Shown here in pieces: positions 23,043-34,236 of a DNA stretch of 64,000 nt. The DNA comes from Adiantum capillus-veneris. Its lineage: Eukaryota; Streptophyta; Polypodiopsida; Polypodiales; Pteridaceae. The position numbers and the translations under genes are program-made. The stretch is taken from the NCBI GenBank assembly GCA_014529385.2, contig CM043971.1:94961840-95025839 (forward strand). Reading direction: 5' to 3'. Position 1 is the first letter of the stretch, and each line of letters starts with the position of its first letter. The notes beneath the pieces are model-generated. The model was not told where the DNA came from. It ran no database searches and saw nothing but the letters and a program-made list of their open reading frames with translations.

Positions 23043-23900
23043 CACTACTTTCGTCTACCCTGGTTAGTTTCACATCGGATTCACCAAAGTTGTCGGAGTG
23101 CGCGTTTCTCTAGGGTTGATCGGGGAAGCATCGAGCTTCTGGTTGTAGGACGGAGAGACAGTCGAGATGCAAACCAAGGCTAGTGTGAACAGGAACTGAC
23201 AAAGTTTGAAATGGGTTGTCCCTGCATGATGTGGACAGATTGGGGTCCACCATTTTGATCATATCTCCTCAATCGTGGCTCAAAATAAAATAGTAAAAAT
23301 AGGAGCAACAAATACAGCTCATACACTAGGACCCCCATTTTATATACTTTTTACAATTCGGATTGGAACCTTGTGTAAAAAAATCATCAAAAAAGGGTAC
23401 ATTTCTAGCAGCAAAAGTCTTCTTGTGGTCCCCTTAGCCTAGACTTTCATTTTTTTTCAATGGACACCTCATGCAATATAAAAGCATGACATTGCTCCTT
23501 GACAAAGTTTTGTAATCATCCTTGCAATAATGCATTAAAATAGGTGTATCCTTGAGAATCATGCAAGCTAGTGTCCCACTAGGATTTGATTCCTTGATTT
23601 TTAATAACACTATCAAGAACGGACACACGTTTTTCAAGGAGAGATGTTAGCAGCACCGTAAACTCAATTAAGTGAGGTTAAGGAGTTTAAGATCCCTTAA
23701 CAAAAGCTAGACCAAAATAATTTAGCATGCCCTTAGTTCGTGCGTCTGTCGATACTCTGTGTTGATAATTGAAATTCTTTGAATGATTTTGAATATCTTT
23801 AAAAAAATGGTGAAGCTACACCCAAGCTTCCTTATCTGCAAAAGTTCCACCTTACTTTCTTCCTTCCTTCATACCTTGAGCCTCCTTCTTGCTCCCCAAG

Positions 23901-23902
<2 letters not shown>
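23043..23902. other. Intergenic or decayed element sequence
   Basis: Leader-like sequence beyond the gag relic, then AT-rich DNA. A 67-codon minus frame at 23434-23637 is recognisable as nothing and is not called. Confidence 0.4.

Positions 23903-23941
<39 letters not shown>
23903..23941. repeat. (AG)n microsatellite
   Basis: Perfect AG dinucleotide run of about 39 bp inside a CT-rich region. Confidence 0.95.
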
Positions 23942-23942
<1 letters not shown>

Positions 23943-24142
23943 CCTTTTTTCTTACTTCCTTTTTGCTTCTTCTTCAAAATCCCTTCCTTCTCTCTCCGAA
24001 TCTTCCTTGATGTCGAGAGCAAGAGAGAGAGCTCTTTGTATCACCCTCCTCACGTTTGAATCCCTCCTTGATATCAAGCGCGAGAGAGAAAGAGATTGAG
24101 CCCTCTTTTCCTCTTGGTTGAGAGCAAGAGAGAGCCTCCCTC

Positions 24143-24145
<3 letters not shown>

Positions 24146-24209
<64 letters not shown>
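24146..24209. repeat. (AG)n microsatellite
   Basis: Second, longer AG run (about 64 bp). The 116- and 194-codon frames that cross it are low-complexity artefacts. Confidence 0.95.
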
Positions 24210-24211
<2 letters not shown>

Positions 24212-24310
24212 CAGTCCTTTCCTCCTCTTGCTCTTCTTCCTCATGTTCCAATCCCCTCCTCCTCATGAAATTCCTTGTTTGATTATATCCCTCCCTTTGC
24301 ATGTAGTGTC

Positions 24311-24362
24311 TATAAATAACCTCCCCTCCCTAAGCAACGATGGGGCCGTCGTTGCTAGGGAG
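24311..24362 (+). promoter_or_regulatory. TATA-like box followed by a near-perfect hairpin
   Basis: TATAAATA at 24311-24318. Then CTCCCTAAGCAACGA (24326-24340) pairs with TCGTTGCTAGGGAG (24349-24362) with one bulged base and an 8-base loop. It could be the promoter/R region of an unrecognised LTR; no partner LTR was found. Confidence 0.35.
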
Positions 24363-25569
24363 CATAAAAATGCACTCTTGTTGATGTGGCATGGAAAAAT
24401 TGACCGGCACGAAATCCACTACAAACGGTGCCGATTACGGGCACCATGGGGCCCTGAGAAAACTTCGTCTCTTTCGTGTCATCGTCGGAGCCCTATAGCA
24501 GACACTATGAGCCCTCCTTCTCTCCCTTGCATCCCTGCTTGCTTCCATGTCATCCCCACCTTCTTTTTCTCCTTGTTCACACATAAAACCTTCTTTTGTT
24601 TAATTCAGGTGGCCATTGGCCCTACCCCCTTGGGTGGCCAGCTTCCTTTGGACAGCCAAAGTTCCACTTCCCTTGGGTGACCCTTTGGGTTAATTGCTCT
24701 TGGTGCTCATATTTATCAAGGCACCTCCTAATGGGCACCACATTAGGTATACACATCGGCCAAAGCAATGATTAATTTTCAGCAGCCCTTAGCCGACAAT
24801 ATCATCGTGAAGTTACTTGCTCACACGATGCAAGTATAGGTGATTGGATTTGGCAGAAGAACATCTCATTGCGTCCGGTTAAAACTTTCATGAGATTCTT
24901 GCCACAACCATATCAGCATCTCTTGCTATCAATATTTTCCAAATTGCACACTGATCGAGTGGATCAGACTGGTACAGAACCGACCCCTGGTGAATCTTTA
25001 ATGGCCAATATCTTGGCAATTAGAACACCGATTGCTGATCTGAAAAGAATGAAACGCTCCACAAAGTGAGCACTTCAGGACCGTCAATTCTCTTCATCTA
25101 TGATCCCTCAGCTGCACTTGCCCAATCCAATACAGATCTGCAATTGACTCAAAATTCAAACTTCCATAACTTCTTCACCGTAGCTCCAATTGACAAGCCG
25201 TTAAGACAGGCCGGTAGAGCACTTCAAGCATTGCAGTTCTAGATCATAATCTCCCATCTATGATCACCTCAAGCATACTCATTTGTAGCATCATCAAGGC
25301 ATTCGTTGGTCCTTTAAAGCCGCATCTGGCATACATTAATCATAAAACTAGCTTGTTAGCAAGCCCTGAACACTGATCATTAATCAGGTAAGCTTCAATT
25401 AAGCTCGATGTGAATCTTCCTAGTATCTTTCTTAGCATGGGAGCGGAGGTGCACGACAATGTCTTACCACATTTTGTTTGGCCAATGGATCAATAATTAA
25501 TCATTAGAAGACTAGCTTCAAATGTTCAGATGTCTCTCTTCCTAAATTGGTGGTTGAAAAGAAATAAAA
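24363..25569. other. Noncoding stretch
   Basis: No supported gene, RNA or terminal repeat. Short frames show no recognisable domain. Confidence 0.4.
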
Positions 25570-25683
25570 GATGGAGAATTTTTCAAGCTTCGAGGCATCC
25601 CCATGGGCTTCAACATCTCCTCAGCTCAAACATTCTAGTGGGTGCTAGATAAATTTTTTTAAAAAAAAATTGGCTGGCAAGTT

Positions 25684-26423
25684 ATGCAAGGATCCTTGTC
25701 TTCAAGAGTCTTTGTATTAAATCATTACCTTCTATCATCTTTAATCTACTTTCTTTGCTATTGGAAATTGTCACAAGTCCAAATCAACAAGATAATGCAA
25801 CTATCCAGGAGATTTTTATGGGGAGGTACTGATACATACAATAAGGTTGCTAAAGTAAAATGGGAGGTGTGTTGTCTCCCCAAAGATCAGGGTGGTCTGG
25901 GCATTCTCAATGTCACCAAGCAGGCACATAAACTAGCAGTCAAATGGATTATGAGATCAATGGATTCATATGACTATTGGGCTTGTCTTATTAAGAAAGA
26001 TGTACACACCTTTTCTCTTGTATCCTACTCGAGTTGGAAAGGCTTCTCTCTCAGAGATATCATTGTTTCACTTTTTCTTTTAAATGTGCAGGTTGAGAGC
26101 TCATCAAAAGAATGTGGAACTCTTGGTTTGAGATTAAGAAAGATGTTGTCATAGCAAAGAGATTTTTGCAACTTCCTGGTTTATGTCCCAAATGCAATCA
26201 AAGGGAGGAAACACTAGAACACCTTTTCTTCTACTGTCCCTGCAACGAGAAGAGTCTTAGATTCATTCATCAGAAAATTCATCCTCTCCACCTAGATACC
26301 ATCATGGCCAGAGATCTTCTTATTGGTCACATCAAACATCTTGCTATAGCTCTTTGGAACCTATGGATCAGAGCCTCCCTTCTTTGCCACTTTTGGAATT
26401 CTAGAACTGAGGCCATATTTTAG
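25684..26423 (+). pseudogene. LINE reverse transcriptase C-terminus and zf-RVT
   Basis: Two overlapping frames: 25684-26154 (156 codons) and 26112-26423 (103 codons). The first has the SRVFVLNHY...RRFLWGG and KVKWEVCCLPKDQGGLGI pattern that follows the polymerase domain in plant L1 ORF2. The second carries a zinc-binding zf-RVT motif CPKC...EHLFFYCP near 26187-26240. A frameshift and deletions separate them. The catalytic RT core and the endonuclease are absent. Confidence 0.8.
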
Positions 26424-26710
26424 GGAAAGCACTCTGACCCCTTATTCCCTTTGGTCTCTAACCTTCAAAGAATCAATTCTTATGTACTGCAATGTATGAA
26501 TTATATCTCGAGCTTCCCTTTAATCAAGGTGTTTACAAAATGTAAATGGTAGCAGTGGAATCCCATTCTTCTCTCCTTGTATTCCCCTCAAAGACTTCTA
26601 ATGCATAGTAGTTAGTTTGCCTCTTCCCCTTAGGTTTCCAAAAAACCCCTACTGTCGGGATTTTTATCCTTCCTATTGTTCTCTTTTTTTTGTTAATTTA
26701 TTACTACTTC

Positions 26711-26748
26711 CCCCCCCCCCCCCCCCCCCCGCCCCCCCCCAAAAAAAA
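26711..26748. repeat. Poly-C/poly-A homopolymer run
   Basis: About 20 C, one G, 9 more C, then 8 A, at the tail of the plus-strand LINE. Homopolymer length may be a sequencing artefact. Confidence 0.8.
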
Positions 26749-26755
26749 GAAAAAA

Positions 26756-27095
26756 GTACTACTTTATATTGTGGGTGGACACTATAGTCTATCCATTTTT
26801 ATAACTTTGATTATTACTAATTAACTTTATTTTTTTGAAGGAAGTGGAATTTAAATTAGAATAGAAACACTAAAAGAAAGTACATGGAGCTCACATGTAA
26901 GGGGTGGGCCAACCCTGTCAAAGAAAATTATAGCAAGGCATGCGGGGAATCTCTCATCTTCAACCTAATGGAATTGTAGTACACAAGGACCTTGGATCTC
27001 CACTGTGTCTAGGAGATACTTCTTTGGATGCCATAGCTAGGGAACTGAGACTTGGAAGCATACTTAATCATCATTACAAAGGGATACATAGATTT
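26756..27095. other. Junction between the two LINE remnants
   Basis: Noncoding. It may include the 3' untranslated region of the minus-strand LINE; a T run at 26828-26835 could be its poly-A tail in antisense. Confidence 0.4.
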
Positions 27096-27981
27096 TTAAT
27101 AAATATGTTCATAACATGGATCAATGAAAACTTGGGGTAGTATTAAATACAACATGGAGCCTGAAAATCCAAAACTGCCATAGGATTGCTCCTTTCCACA
27201 TATTCCACAGGGGCATATCCCACCCTCTAACAATACCCAAAATAAGGTCTTTGACTTCAAGACTTTGGGGGTTGAAGTGCCATAACAACTTTTGCAGGAC
27301 CTATACAACAAAGAGATTTTTTTTACAGTTGTAGAAAAGGTGGGGTATGCCCTCTAAATCTCTCTTGCATCTTTTGGAAAAACCATCCCCTATTCCAAAC
27401 TTCCTAGCTTTATCTCCACACCATACTCCTTGATGTATCATTAGCCATAGGAGAACACTATGCTTGCGGGCTATTGGGTAGATCCAGATACATTTAAACC
27501 TATAAGTACATTGTTTGGCACTCCCGTTGACCTTCCATTTTGAGTTGCATTTCTTCTTCAGATGCTCTTCCACATTTCCTTTGTGCTTGAATCCATTGTA
27601 GATTTCCTTAGCCATTTGTTTTATGGAGCTAGAAGACTTGGTTCTCTTTGCTGGGAGGTAGTGCTTTGATAATATGGTTTGAGATCTCTGATGACACCAT
27701 TTAGCCTCCTGCTGGGAGATCCCATTCTTTCTTTGGATGCAGCCAACTTCTTTACATTGCTGGTTGTCAAAAAGGTCCTTTCAAGAACTAATTCCTGCTT
27801 TATAGCATTTGTGGGGCCTTCGAGAGTATGTTAGCTTTGATTGAGCTGCAAAATACCCAAACCATGGTGAGTCTATTAAGAAAAAATTAAAATTAGTTCT
27901 CACTGCCTTGGAAGGGGTCCACTTTTCCTTCATTGCTTTCCAAGATGTCCAAAACCTACACATTAGCTTAGAGTCGGCCAT
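27096..27981 (-). pseudogene. LINE C-terminal zf-RVT region
   Basis: Frames 27981-27781, 27615-27301 and 27311-27096 correspond to the C-terminal region of L1 ORF2. The middle one has the HSVLLWLMIHQGVW...EGIPHLFYNC pattern of zf-RVT. Interrupted by stops and frameshifts. Confidence 0.65.
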
Positions 27982-28235
27982 AAGGTATGAAAATCTGTGG
28001 GATCCAAGATCGGATCCCTATGCTTAAGATCTTTCCACTCTTTATAGGTGCTCAGTTTGAACTTTGGTATGTTTCTCTTCAACAGGAGGGCCCATTAGTC
28101 TTTAGATGAGATAGGCCTTAAGATCCACTTACCTGCTAGTCTGGTAGAGACCAAGTTGAGGTTAAGCAATCCCAGCCCTCCTTTGTCCTTGGGTAAGGTA
28201 CATATATCCCAAGAGACTTTGGCAATTCTAGGGTT

Positions 28236-29387
28236 CTAAGGATGTCCACCCCATAAGAAATACCTGGCTAAGGAAAAGATCGTGCTCAATTGATACTTTG
28301 CAAACTGCCACCAGCAAGACAGGAAGTATATGAGAGAAGGGAGAATGTAATGATGGAGAACAAAGACCCTGGAGAGTAAAGACTGTTGATATCCTTTCCA
28401 TATGAAAAGTTTTTGCTTGAACCTATTGACAACCCAATCCCATCTTTGAGAGAAGGTTACCTTGAATCCCATGGGGATGCCTAACAATCTGAACACTTAG
28501 CCATCAGGGATCATTTTGCATCCAACATCCAAAACCATCTGAGGGGGGATGCTATCATAACATTTATCACCCTTTTTACTGTGGTTGATGAGTGAGCCAC
28601 TTGCAATACAAAATGTGTTGAGGCACTTCTAGAAGGATTCCACAGATTGAACACCATATTTGTGTCATTGCAAACTATTGCATACATAGGTCATTGTTGG
28701 AGCCTGGGATCTCTATAGCTTTTAATCTTCTGTTTTCCATGGCATCCTTAATGAGCCATCCCAAGGCATCTGAGCAAATAGCATATATCAAAGGAGCTAC
28801 TAGGCAGCCTTGTTGTATAGATCTCTTGAGAGGGAAAGCCTCTGTCTGTTCACCATTAATTGCTATTTTGGCAAAAGCATTTCCAAAGACAACATGTACG
28901 AATATGATAAACTGCCTCCCAAAACCAATGTCATGCAAAGACTGAAAGATAAAGTCCCATTCCATTCTACCATAAGCTTTATCAAAATCGATTTTAAAGA
29001 AAATGAAATCCAGCTCCTTTTCAGTCACAAGATCAATAGTTCCCACAAAGTGATTATATAATCTAAAATAAATCTGTCTTTGATGAAACCCTTCTGCTTT
29101 GGAAGAATGATTTTTTCCATGAAGTTACTTAACATCCTGGATAGGGAGAGATCAAAGACCTTATAAATGGAAGTCAGACATGTGATTGGTCACAAGTTAG
29201 CTAAGTCCTCTTTGACCCCTGTCTTGTGGATAAATCTAATCACACAAGTATTCATATTGGCAAATAGAGATCCTACCCTAAGGGCTTCTTGCCAAATTTT
29301 TAATAGATGAGGAATTAAAAATTCATGGTATTCTTTAAAAAATTCATTAGGAATGCCATCCAAACCAAGAGATTTACCAGACTTCAT
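28236..29387 (-). pseudogene. LINE reverse transcriptase, catalytic motif lost
   Basis: Fragments 29387-29190 (SLGLDGIPNEFF), 29046-28675 (FDKAYGRMEW and QGCLVAPLIYAI) and 28496-28236 (GIPMGFKV...SRVFVLHHY...FLWGG). The expected FADD catalytic box after the NNDLCMQ stretch reads as a stop and FAMT near 28660-28675. The usual aspartate of KAYDR is glycine. No activity is expected. Confidence 0.82.
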
Positions 29388-29581
29388 GGTGATAATAGAT
29401 TCTCTCAGCCCCCTCTGTGAAGGGCTGATCTAGTTGAGCAGCCATTTGAGTAGATACCATTTTTTTGTGGTGCTGGCTATTTCAGCTCTGGCTCTGCTAT
29501 GGTCTGCCCCTCTTATGGGAGGAGTAGAGAAAATACCATCAAAGTATTCCAAAGCAGCTTTCATATTATCTTTATGAGAGC

Positions 29582-30680
29582 TTACACACCCTCCATCTTT
29601 ATCCTTGAGAAAATGATAAAGTCTTTGATTTTTTTCTTTTTCAGGAAATTAAACATGTTTTTATTTGGTTTGTCAAATTTTCCAATCCAGAATTCTTTTT
29701 TCCATTTTAAAGGTTCCCTAGCGGATAGGAGCTCCTCTACCTTTAGCTGATTTTTCAAATCCACAAGAGAGGGAGGGGGAGGGCTGCTAGGAGGGACATA
29801 CTTTTCTAAGTCTGAGATTTCACTAGTTATCCTCATCCTTCTTTTGGTCATGATCTCCCTAGCCAGTTTCTTGTATGAGTTGAGAATTTTCTGAGTGTCT
29901 TTGACTGCACTATCCCAAGCTTTGAAGGGGGGAGGGAGGGAACCAAAGACCTTATCAAGAATATTTCTGGTTTGCTCCTTGACTATGTCTGTAGACAATA
30001 AAGCATGATCCACATGATGCCATCCAACTTTATAGATGCATTCCTCTTTGTTCAAATCAAATATGACAGGAGAGTGACCCGAAATCAGTAAACTAATATC
30101 CTTGTGACAAGATACCTGCCAAAAATCTTGCGGAAGGGCAGAGTTCATGTAGATTTTGTCCAGTCTTGCTGCTCTGTAGCAAGTCCCTTGTTGTTTGTTT
30201 GTCCAAGTGAATTCTGTATCCATAGAGACATCAATTAGGTTAAGTGCAACAGACAACATGTCCCAAGATTTCAGTTCCCTATTGTTCATTGTGGTTCCCA
30301 AGTTATTCCATCTATCTTCCAAAGATTCAACCATGTTAAAGTCTCCTACAATAATAGAAGGATTAGGTAGAGAAGCAAGTTCCTCCCACATCTGACACCT
30401 TTCACTAATAGAATTAGCAGCATATACAAAGACCAAAGTACAATTGAAAGGAGGAGAGAGGGTAATAGCCACCCAACTTCCTTTAGTTCCTTTATATACT
30501 TGAGATACCGATTATTTATATTTCTCAAAGATTGCTAGCACTGCTCCACCCCTTCCATGACTATGAGCTGAGGTGTACCGACGATATCCTGCTCCCAACC
30601 TTTGCAAGTTAGCCATAAGAGTATTACTTGCGGCCTTTACTTTCTGTAGACATATAAAATAGGGTTTTAAGTAACCGTCT
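29582..30680 (-). pseudogene. LINE apurinic-type (EEP) endonuclease
   Basis: Open from 30472 to 29582 (296 codons), with homologous coding sequence upstream to about 30680 (FICLQK and GRGGAVLAIF, separated by a stop near 30510). It shows the exonuclease-endonuclease-phosphatase motifs VGDFNMV, FTWTN and SGHSPVIFDL expected of an L1 endonuclease that nicks target DNA. A lysine- and proline-rich linker follows (near 29600-29850). Sequence before 30472 is out of frame or interrupted, so this is a relic. Confidence 0.8.
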
Positions 30681-30710
30681 AGAAGCCATTGCTTGATACT
30701 AATTAAACTT

Positions 30711-32816
30711 CACTCATGCTTATGGTTTTTTTTTCCATAAAAAGGCTACATGCATGCATCACATGTGTCAAAAAAACAAATGGTTAAAAAAAAAACAAAT
30801 GAAAAAATAACCAGTTTAGTTTATGGTATACGTTGTATGAAATCTAAATTGTGTGCAATTTGGAGGACAACCATGACCCACAAGAAAACACAAACGTTGG
30901 CTAGTTGGGGTCAAGTGGGGGTTTTGAGCTTCTGAATAAAGATAACTATTATTGATATTTAAAATTTGATAAATAAAAATATTTAAGGAGATTAAAAAAA
31001 AGGAAATAATCGTAAAACATTTCACGAACTTATTAACGGAGGAGCATGGCGGTCCCGGCCTGCACCTTGCTCCCTCTCATCAAGCATGGCATGCCTTTAA
31101 TTGAATGCTCATAAGAAGAGTCTACCCACTGACTTCATCAAGCATTGAATGCATATTGTGAACTACATCAAATGCGCGCACACACTCTCTCTCTCTCTCT
31201 CTCTCAATCTCACTCTCTAGACTCTCTCTCTCTCTCACATCAGCAGAGAGATAGCCAGGGCCCACCTGCCTTGTCAACGTTCCAAATTGAACTTGATTTT
31301 ATTCCAGCTTTGATGGGCCCATTTTTTATATTTCTTCCCTCAAAAAATTCTATTGGTTCTCCTTTCCTTTTTGAAACTTTTTTTTTGACTAAAAAAATGG
31401 TCTTTCCTTGCTTGAGAGGGTTGGGTTTTAAATGAAGGAGTTACTGGTCTTGCGGGAGAGGAATGACCTCAGTTGGTCAATAATGTATGGGAAGACTTTA
31501 ATTAAAATGTTATAATACTTTATACTAGTTTTATATCTGTTGCAGATATTTGGAAAGTGGCATCATGGCAGCTAAAATTATTGAAAAAAATGATTTTACA
31601 AAGTTTTCCATATATTTTTTAAGGAAATAAAATGGTCTACAATGCTTTTTTGCTAGATAATAAATAAATAAATCCCAACCGAATTTTTTTATAAAAGAAG
31701 GCCACAGTCACAAAGGGATAAAGTGGAAAATTTTATTCAGAATTATGGCATTCAGGCAAATAATAAATATGAGCACGGAATAACTTCTAGGCATGTTGTG
31801 GGATCTGCTATTTTTGGTAAATCACGTGGGATTTACTAGAGCTTTATCTATCAACTTTCAAGGTTTTCTTTCTATTTTATGGTTGAGAAAAAATTATAGA
31901 GGTCTATTCTGATTTTTTAAATGAAATCTTGTTTTAACGTGGGCTAAAAATCAATTTTACATTTTGGGGTTTTTAGCATAAATCTGCTGTATAGCGAGTT
32001 GTGGTATTTTCTTTGTATATATTCTATAAGAATTTGAAAAAGTAAAATTTGGTTTTCTGTGTTTTTTGAAAATAAAATAAAAATGGAAAAATGTGAAAAA
32101 GTAATGTGGGCCGGGACCGGCAGTGGAAGGGGAGAGAGACATTGAATGAAGGGCCTGCAGCAGCCATCCTTCCTCTTTAACTACGAAACCTAAATGAACA
32201 AGCCTTCAAGTAGCCATCCTTTCATTTATGATCCTCCCCTTTTCAAAACTTCACTTCAACCCTCTGCCAGCACCCAATCACAAAAAGGGCAAAAGAAAAA
32301 AAAGAAAAAAAGCACACAAAATCATACACACACTACGTACAGTAGCATAAAAATGTACACACAATAGAAGGTTGAAAACGCAGAATTTTTCTTTGATTGA
32401 AAAGCAAAAAAAAAAAAAAAGAAAGAGAGGAAAAACACACAGACACACACACACACACACGAAGAGTACCCCTCAAATCTCTCCAAATCACCCTCATAAC
32501 TGGGCCTCAATAAATTACCTCCCAATTTTTTAAAAGCAACTCTAATCACGCCCTGACAGTAAAATTAAGTCGTGATTTTACTCTTGTAATTATCCGCCTT
32601 TGGGAGCTTTCATATCAGCTGCAGTTGATTTCGTTCATTCATACATGATACATTATTTGACATTATATAAGGGGAGATGCATCATGGGGATGGGGTTTGA
32701 ATTAGTTGGTGCACTTATTAATGTGGGGATGGCCTATTGTGTCAATTTGTGTTGTCCTGTGTGTGTGTGTGTGTTTTTTGTGTGTGCGTGTATGGGTGGT
32801 TATTTGCATCCCTACG
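30711..32816. other. Unique upstream region of the WW-domain gene
   Basis: AT-rich DNA with CT runs near 31181-31240, A/T homopolymers, a GT/CA microsatellite near 32447-32460 and a GT run at 32757-32791. No gene, RNA or terminal repeat was recognised. It presumably contains the distal promoter of the gene at 32975. Confidence 0.5.
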
Positions 32817-32824
32817 TATAAAGG
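32817..32824 (+). promoter_or_regulatory. TATA box of the WW-domain gene
   Basis: TATAAAGG, 158 bp before the ATG at 32975. The predicted 5' untranslated region would include the C run (32909-32925), an A run and a CA run. Confidence 0.6.
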
Positions 32825-32974
32825 CTCGGCATTGTGAGTGCATCTGATCATCCGGACTCATCCCCTTCAACTCTGGAAGACCTACTCAGGGTTCCCCACT
32901 CTCAATAACCCCCCCCCCCCCCCGCCCCAAAAAAAAACTTCTCTCCACACACACACACAGACACCTCTATCTCC

Positions 32975-34236
32975 ATGGCCGCTTGGATAGGACCCCATTG
33001 GCAAGAAGAGAGAAGGGGCCTCGTCGAAGACGAGGAGGCCAGCCGTCGCCGAATGGTGGAGCTTCTGCTTGGTCCCTTCATTGCCAGCAAAACTTGCCAC
33101 TTGCAGTCTCTGAATAGAGATCAGCCCACCACTCTGAACCTCCTCCCTGCTACCGATAGTAGCTGCCCATCTTGGAAGGACAACATGGGCTGCACCCACG
33201 TCGAGCTCGAGCCTGAAATGCCGCTCCCCGCAGGCTGGGAGAAGTGTCTCAACCTCAAGGTTTTTATTCTCTCTCTGTGTGTCCCATATCATAGTCCTTT
33301 GGCAATTGGCTTGGATTGTTAAATGAATGGCCATTGGTTCTGTGTGTGTGTGTTATTAGTTGTAACGTTCTGATGAAAGTATTATATTCTGTATGTTCAC
33401 AGACTGGAAGCATATACTACCTTAACCGAACCACGGGGGCCATCTCCGTTTCTGACCCCAGAAAGCAAGCCTCCCTTGACGTACCATGCAGCAGAGTTGA
33501 TGCAAGCACATCACCCACCACATCAGAGCTCACCGTGGAGGCATCCAATGAACTAGCCATCTGCAATAGCAAGGCAAGGCAGCACAATCTTCTCAATATA
33601 AACGAGAAGCCCAACAGCAATGTTGACAAGGAGTTGGACTTGAACCTCTCTCTGCATGTGGGATTATGCTCATCACCGAAGACTCATGCCTCTCCTAGGG
33701 ATGCTGGTTTACCTATATTGCATCCTTCTAATGCCGCATGCCCTGCGCAGACGACAATCAAGACCTCGGCTAGCACTGCAAGTGCACCTATCGCCTCTTC
33801 CTCCTCCTCCTCCTCCTCTACATCCTCGCCCCTTAGTGCAAGCCTAGCCTTTTCACATACAATTTTATCAAGCACAGAATTATCCCAAACCTCTTTCTTA
33901 GAGGGAAGCACCTTCTTCAAGCAGGAGAGCAGTCAAAACACAAGGCTTGCAATGAGGGGGAGCTCTACTTATGGTGGCATCAATCATCACATGCTCTCCG
34001 ATCATGCCCAAAGTACGGGGGGGATGTTGCCGCGAAAGCTTGCGGTGGAGAGCGAGAATTTGTCAACAGCAGCGGCTGCAGCGTCTATGGTGACGGTAGC
34101 ATGTGCGAATTGCTTGATGTTTGTAATGCTGTCGAAGAGCAATCCGAGGTGCCCGAGGTGTGGAAGCAGCTGCCCAGAGCAGATGGAGTTTCCTCAGCCC
34201 CCTGCGAAGAGGGCAAAGCTAGGGTTTTCCTTTTGA
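32975..34236 (+). CDS. CFL1-like: CFL1-like WW-domain protein (two exons)
   Basis: The only convincing host gene. Exon 1 is 32975-33259, a GT-AG intron runs 33260-33402, exon 2 is 33403-34236; the junction is in phase 0 and gives 372 residues. The ATG lies in a good context (CCATGGCC). The splice rebuilds a WW-like domain (about residues 82-115): LPAGWEKCLNLK from exon 1 and TGSIYYLN...DPRK from exon 2. The second WW tryptophan is absent (AISVSDPR). Also visible are an EAR-type LDLNLSL motif near residue 173, a serine run, and a C-terminal CX2C...CX2C zinc-ribbon-like segment near 328-347 (CANCLMF...CPRC). This arrangement matches plant CFL1, which in rice and Arabidopsis represses cuticle formation together with an HD-ZIP IV factor. 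Orthology and cuticle function here are inferred. A likely nuclear regulator. Confidence 0.85.

Larger units (their letters stand above)
25570..26755 (+). mobile_element. 3' fragment of an L1-type LINE
   Basis: 5'-truncated LINE remnant. It begins near a degenerate GIPMGFN motif of the RT thumb region, runs through the two coding remnants at 25684-26423, then about 290 bp of 3' sequence, and ends in a long C run and A-rich tail (26711-26755). It is homologous to the opposite-strand LINE at 27096-30710 across the segment around SRVFVL.HY...FLWGG. Confidence 0.75.
27096..30710 (-). mobile_element. L1-type LINE, 5'-truncated and decayed
   Basis: ORF2 of a plant L1 LINE on the minus strand. In order from 30710: endonuclease, linker, reverse transcriptase, thumb and C-terminal zf-RVT (27301-27615). 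ORF1 is missing, consistent with the usual 5' truncation, and many stops and frameshifts are present. Confidence 0.85.

Noticed and set aside
24096-24680. 194-codon and 116-codon frames across the GA repeat
   Set aside because: Driven by dinucleotide repeat translation (RERERE / SLSLSL), with no domain.
33316-34236. Single-exon start for the WW-domain gene at 33316
   Set aside because: The first part reads through intron sequence; using exon 1 restores the WW motif in phase with canonical splice sites.
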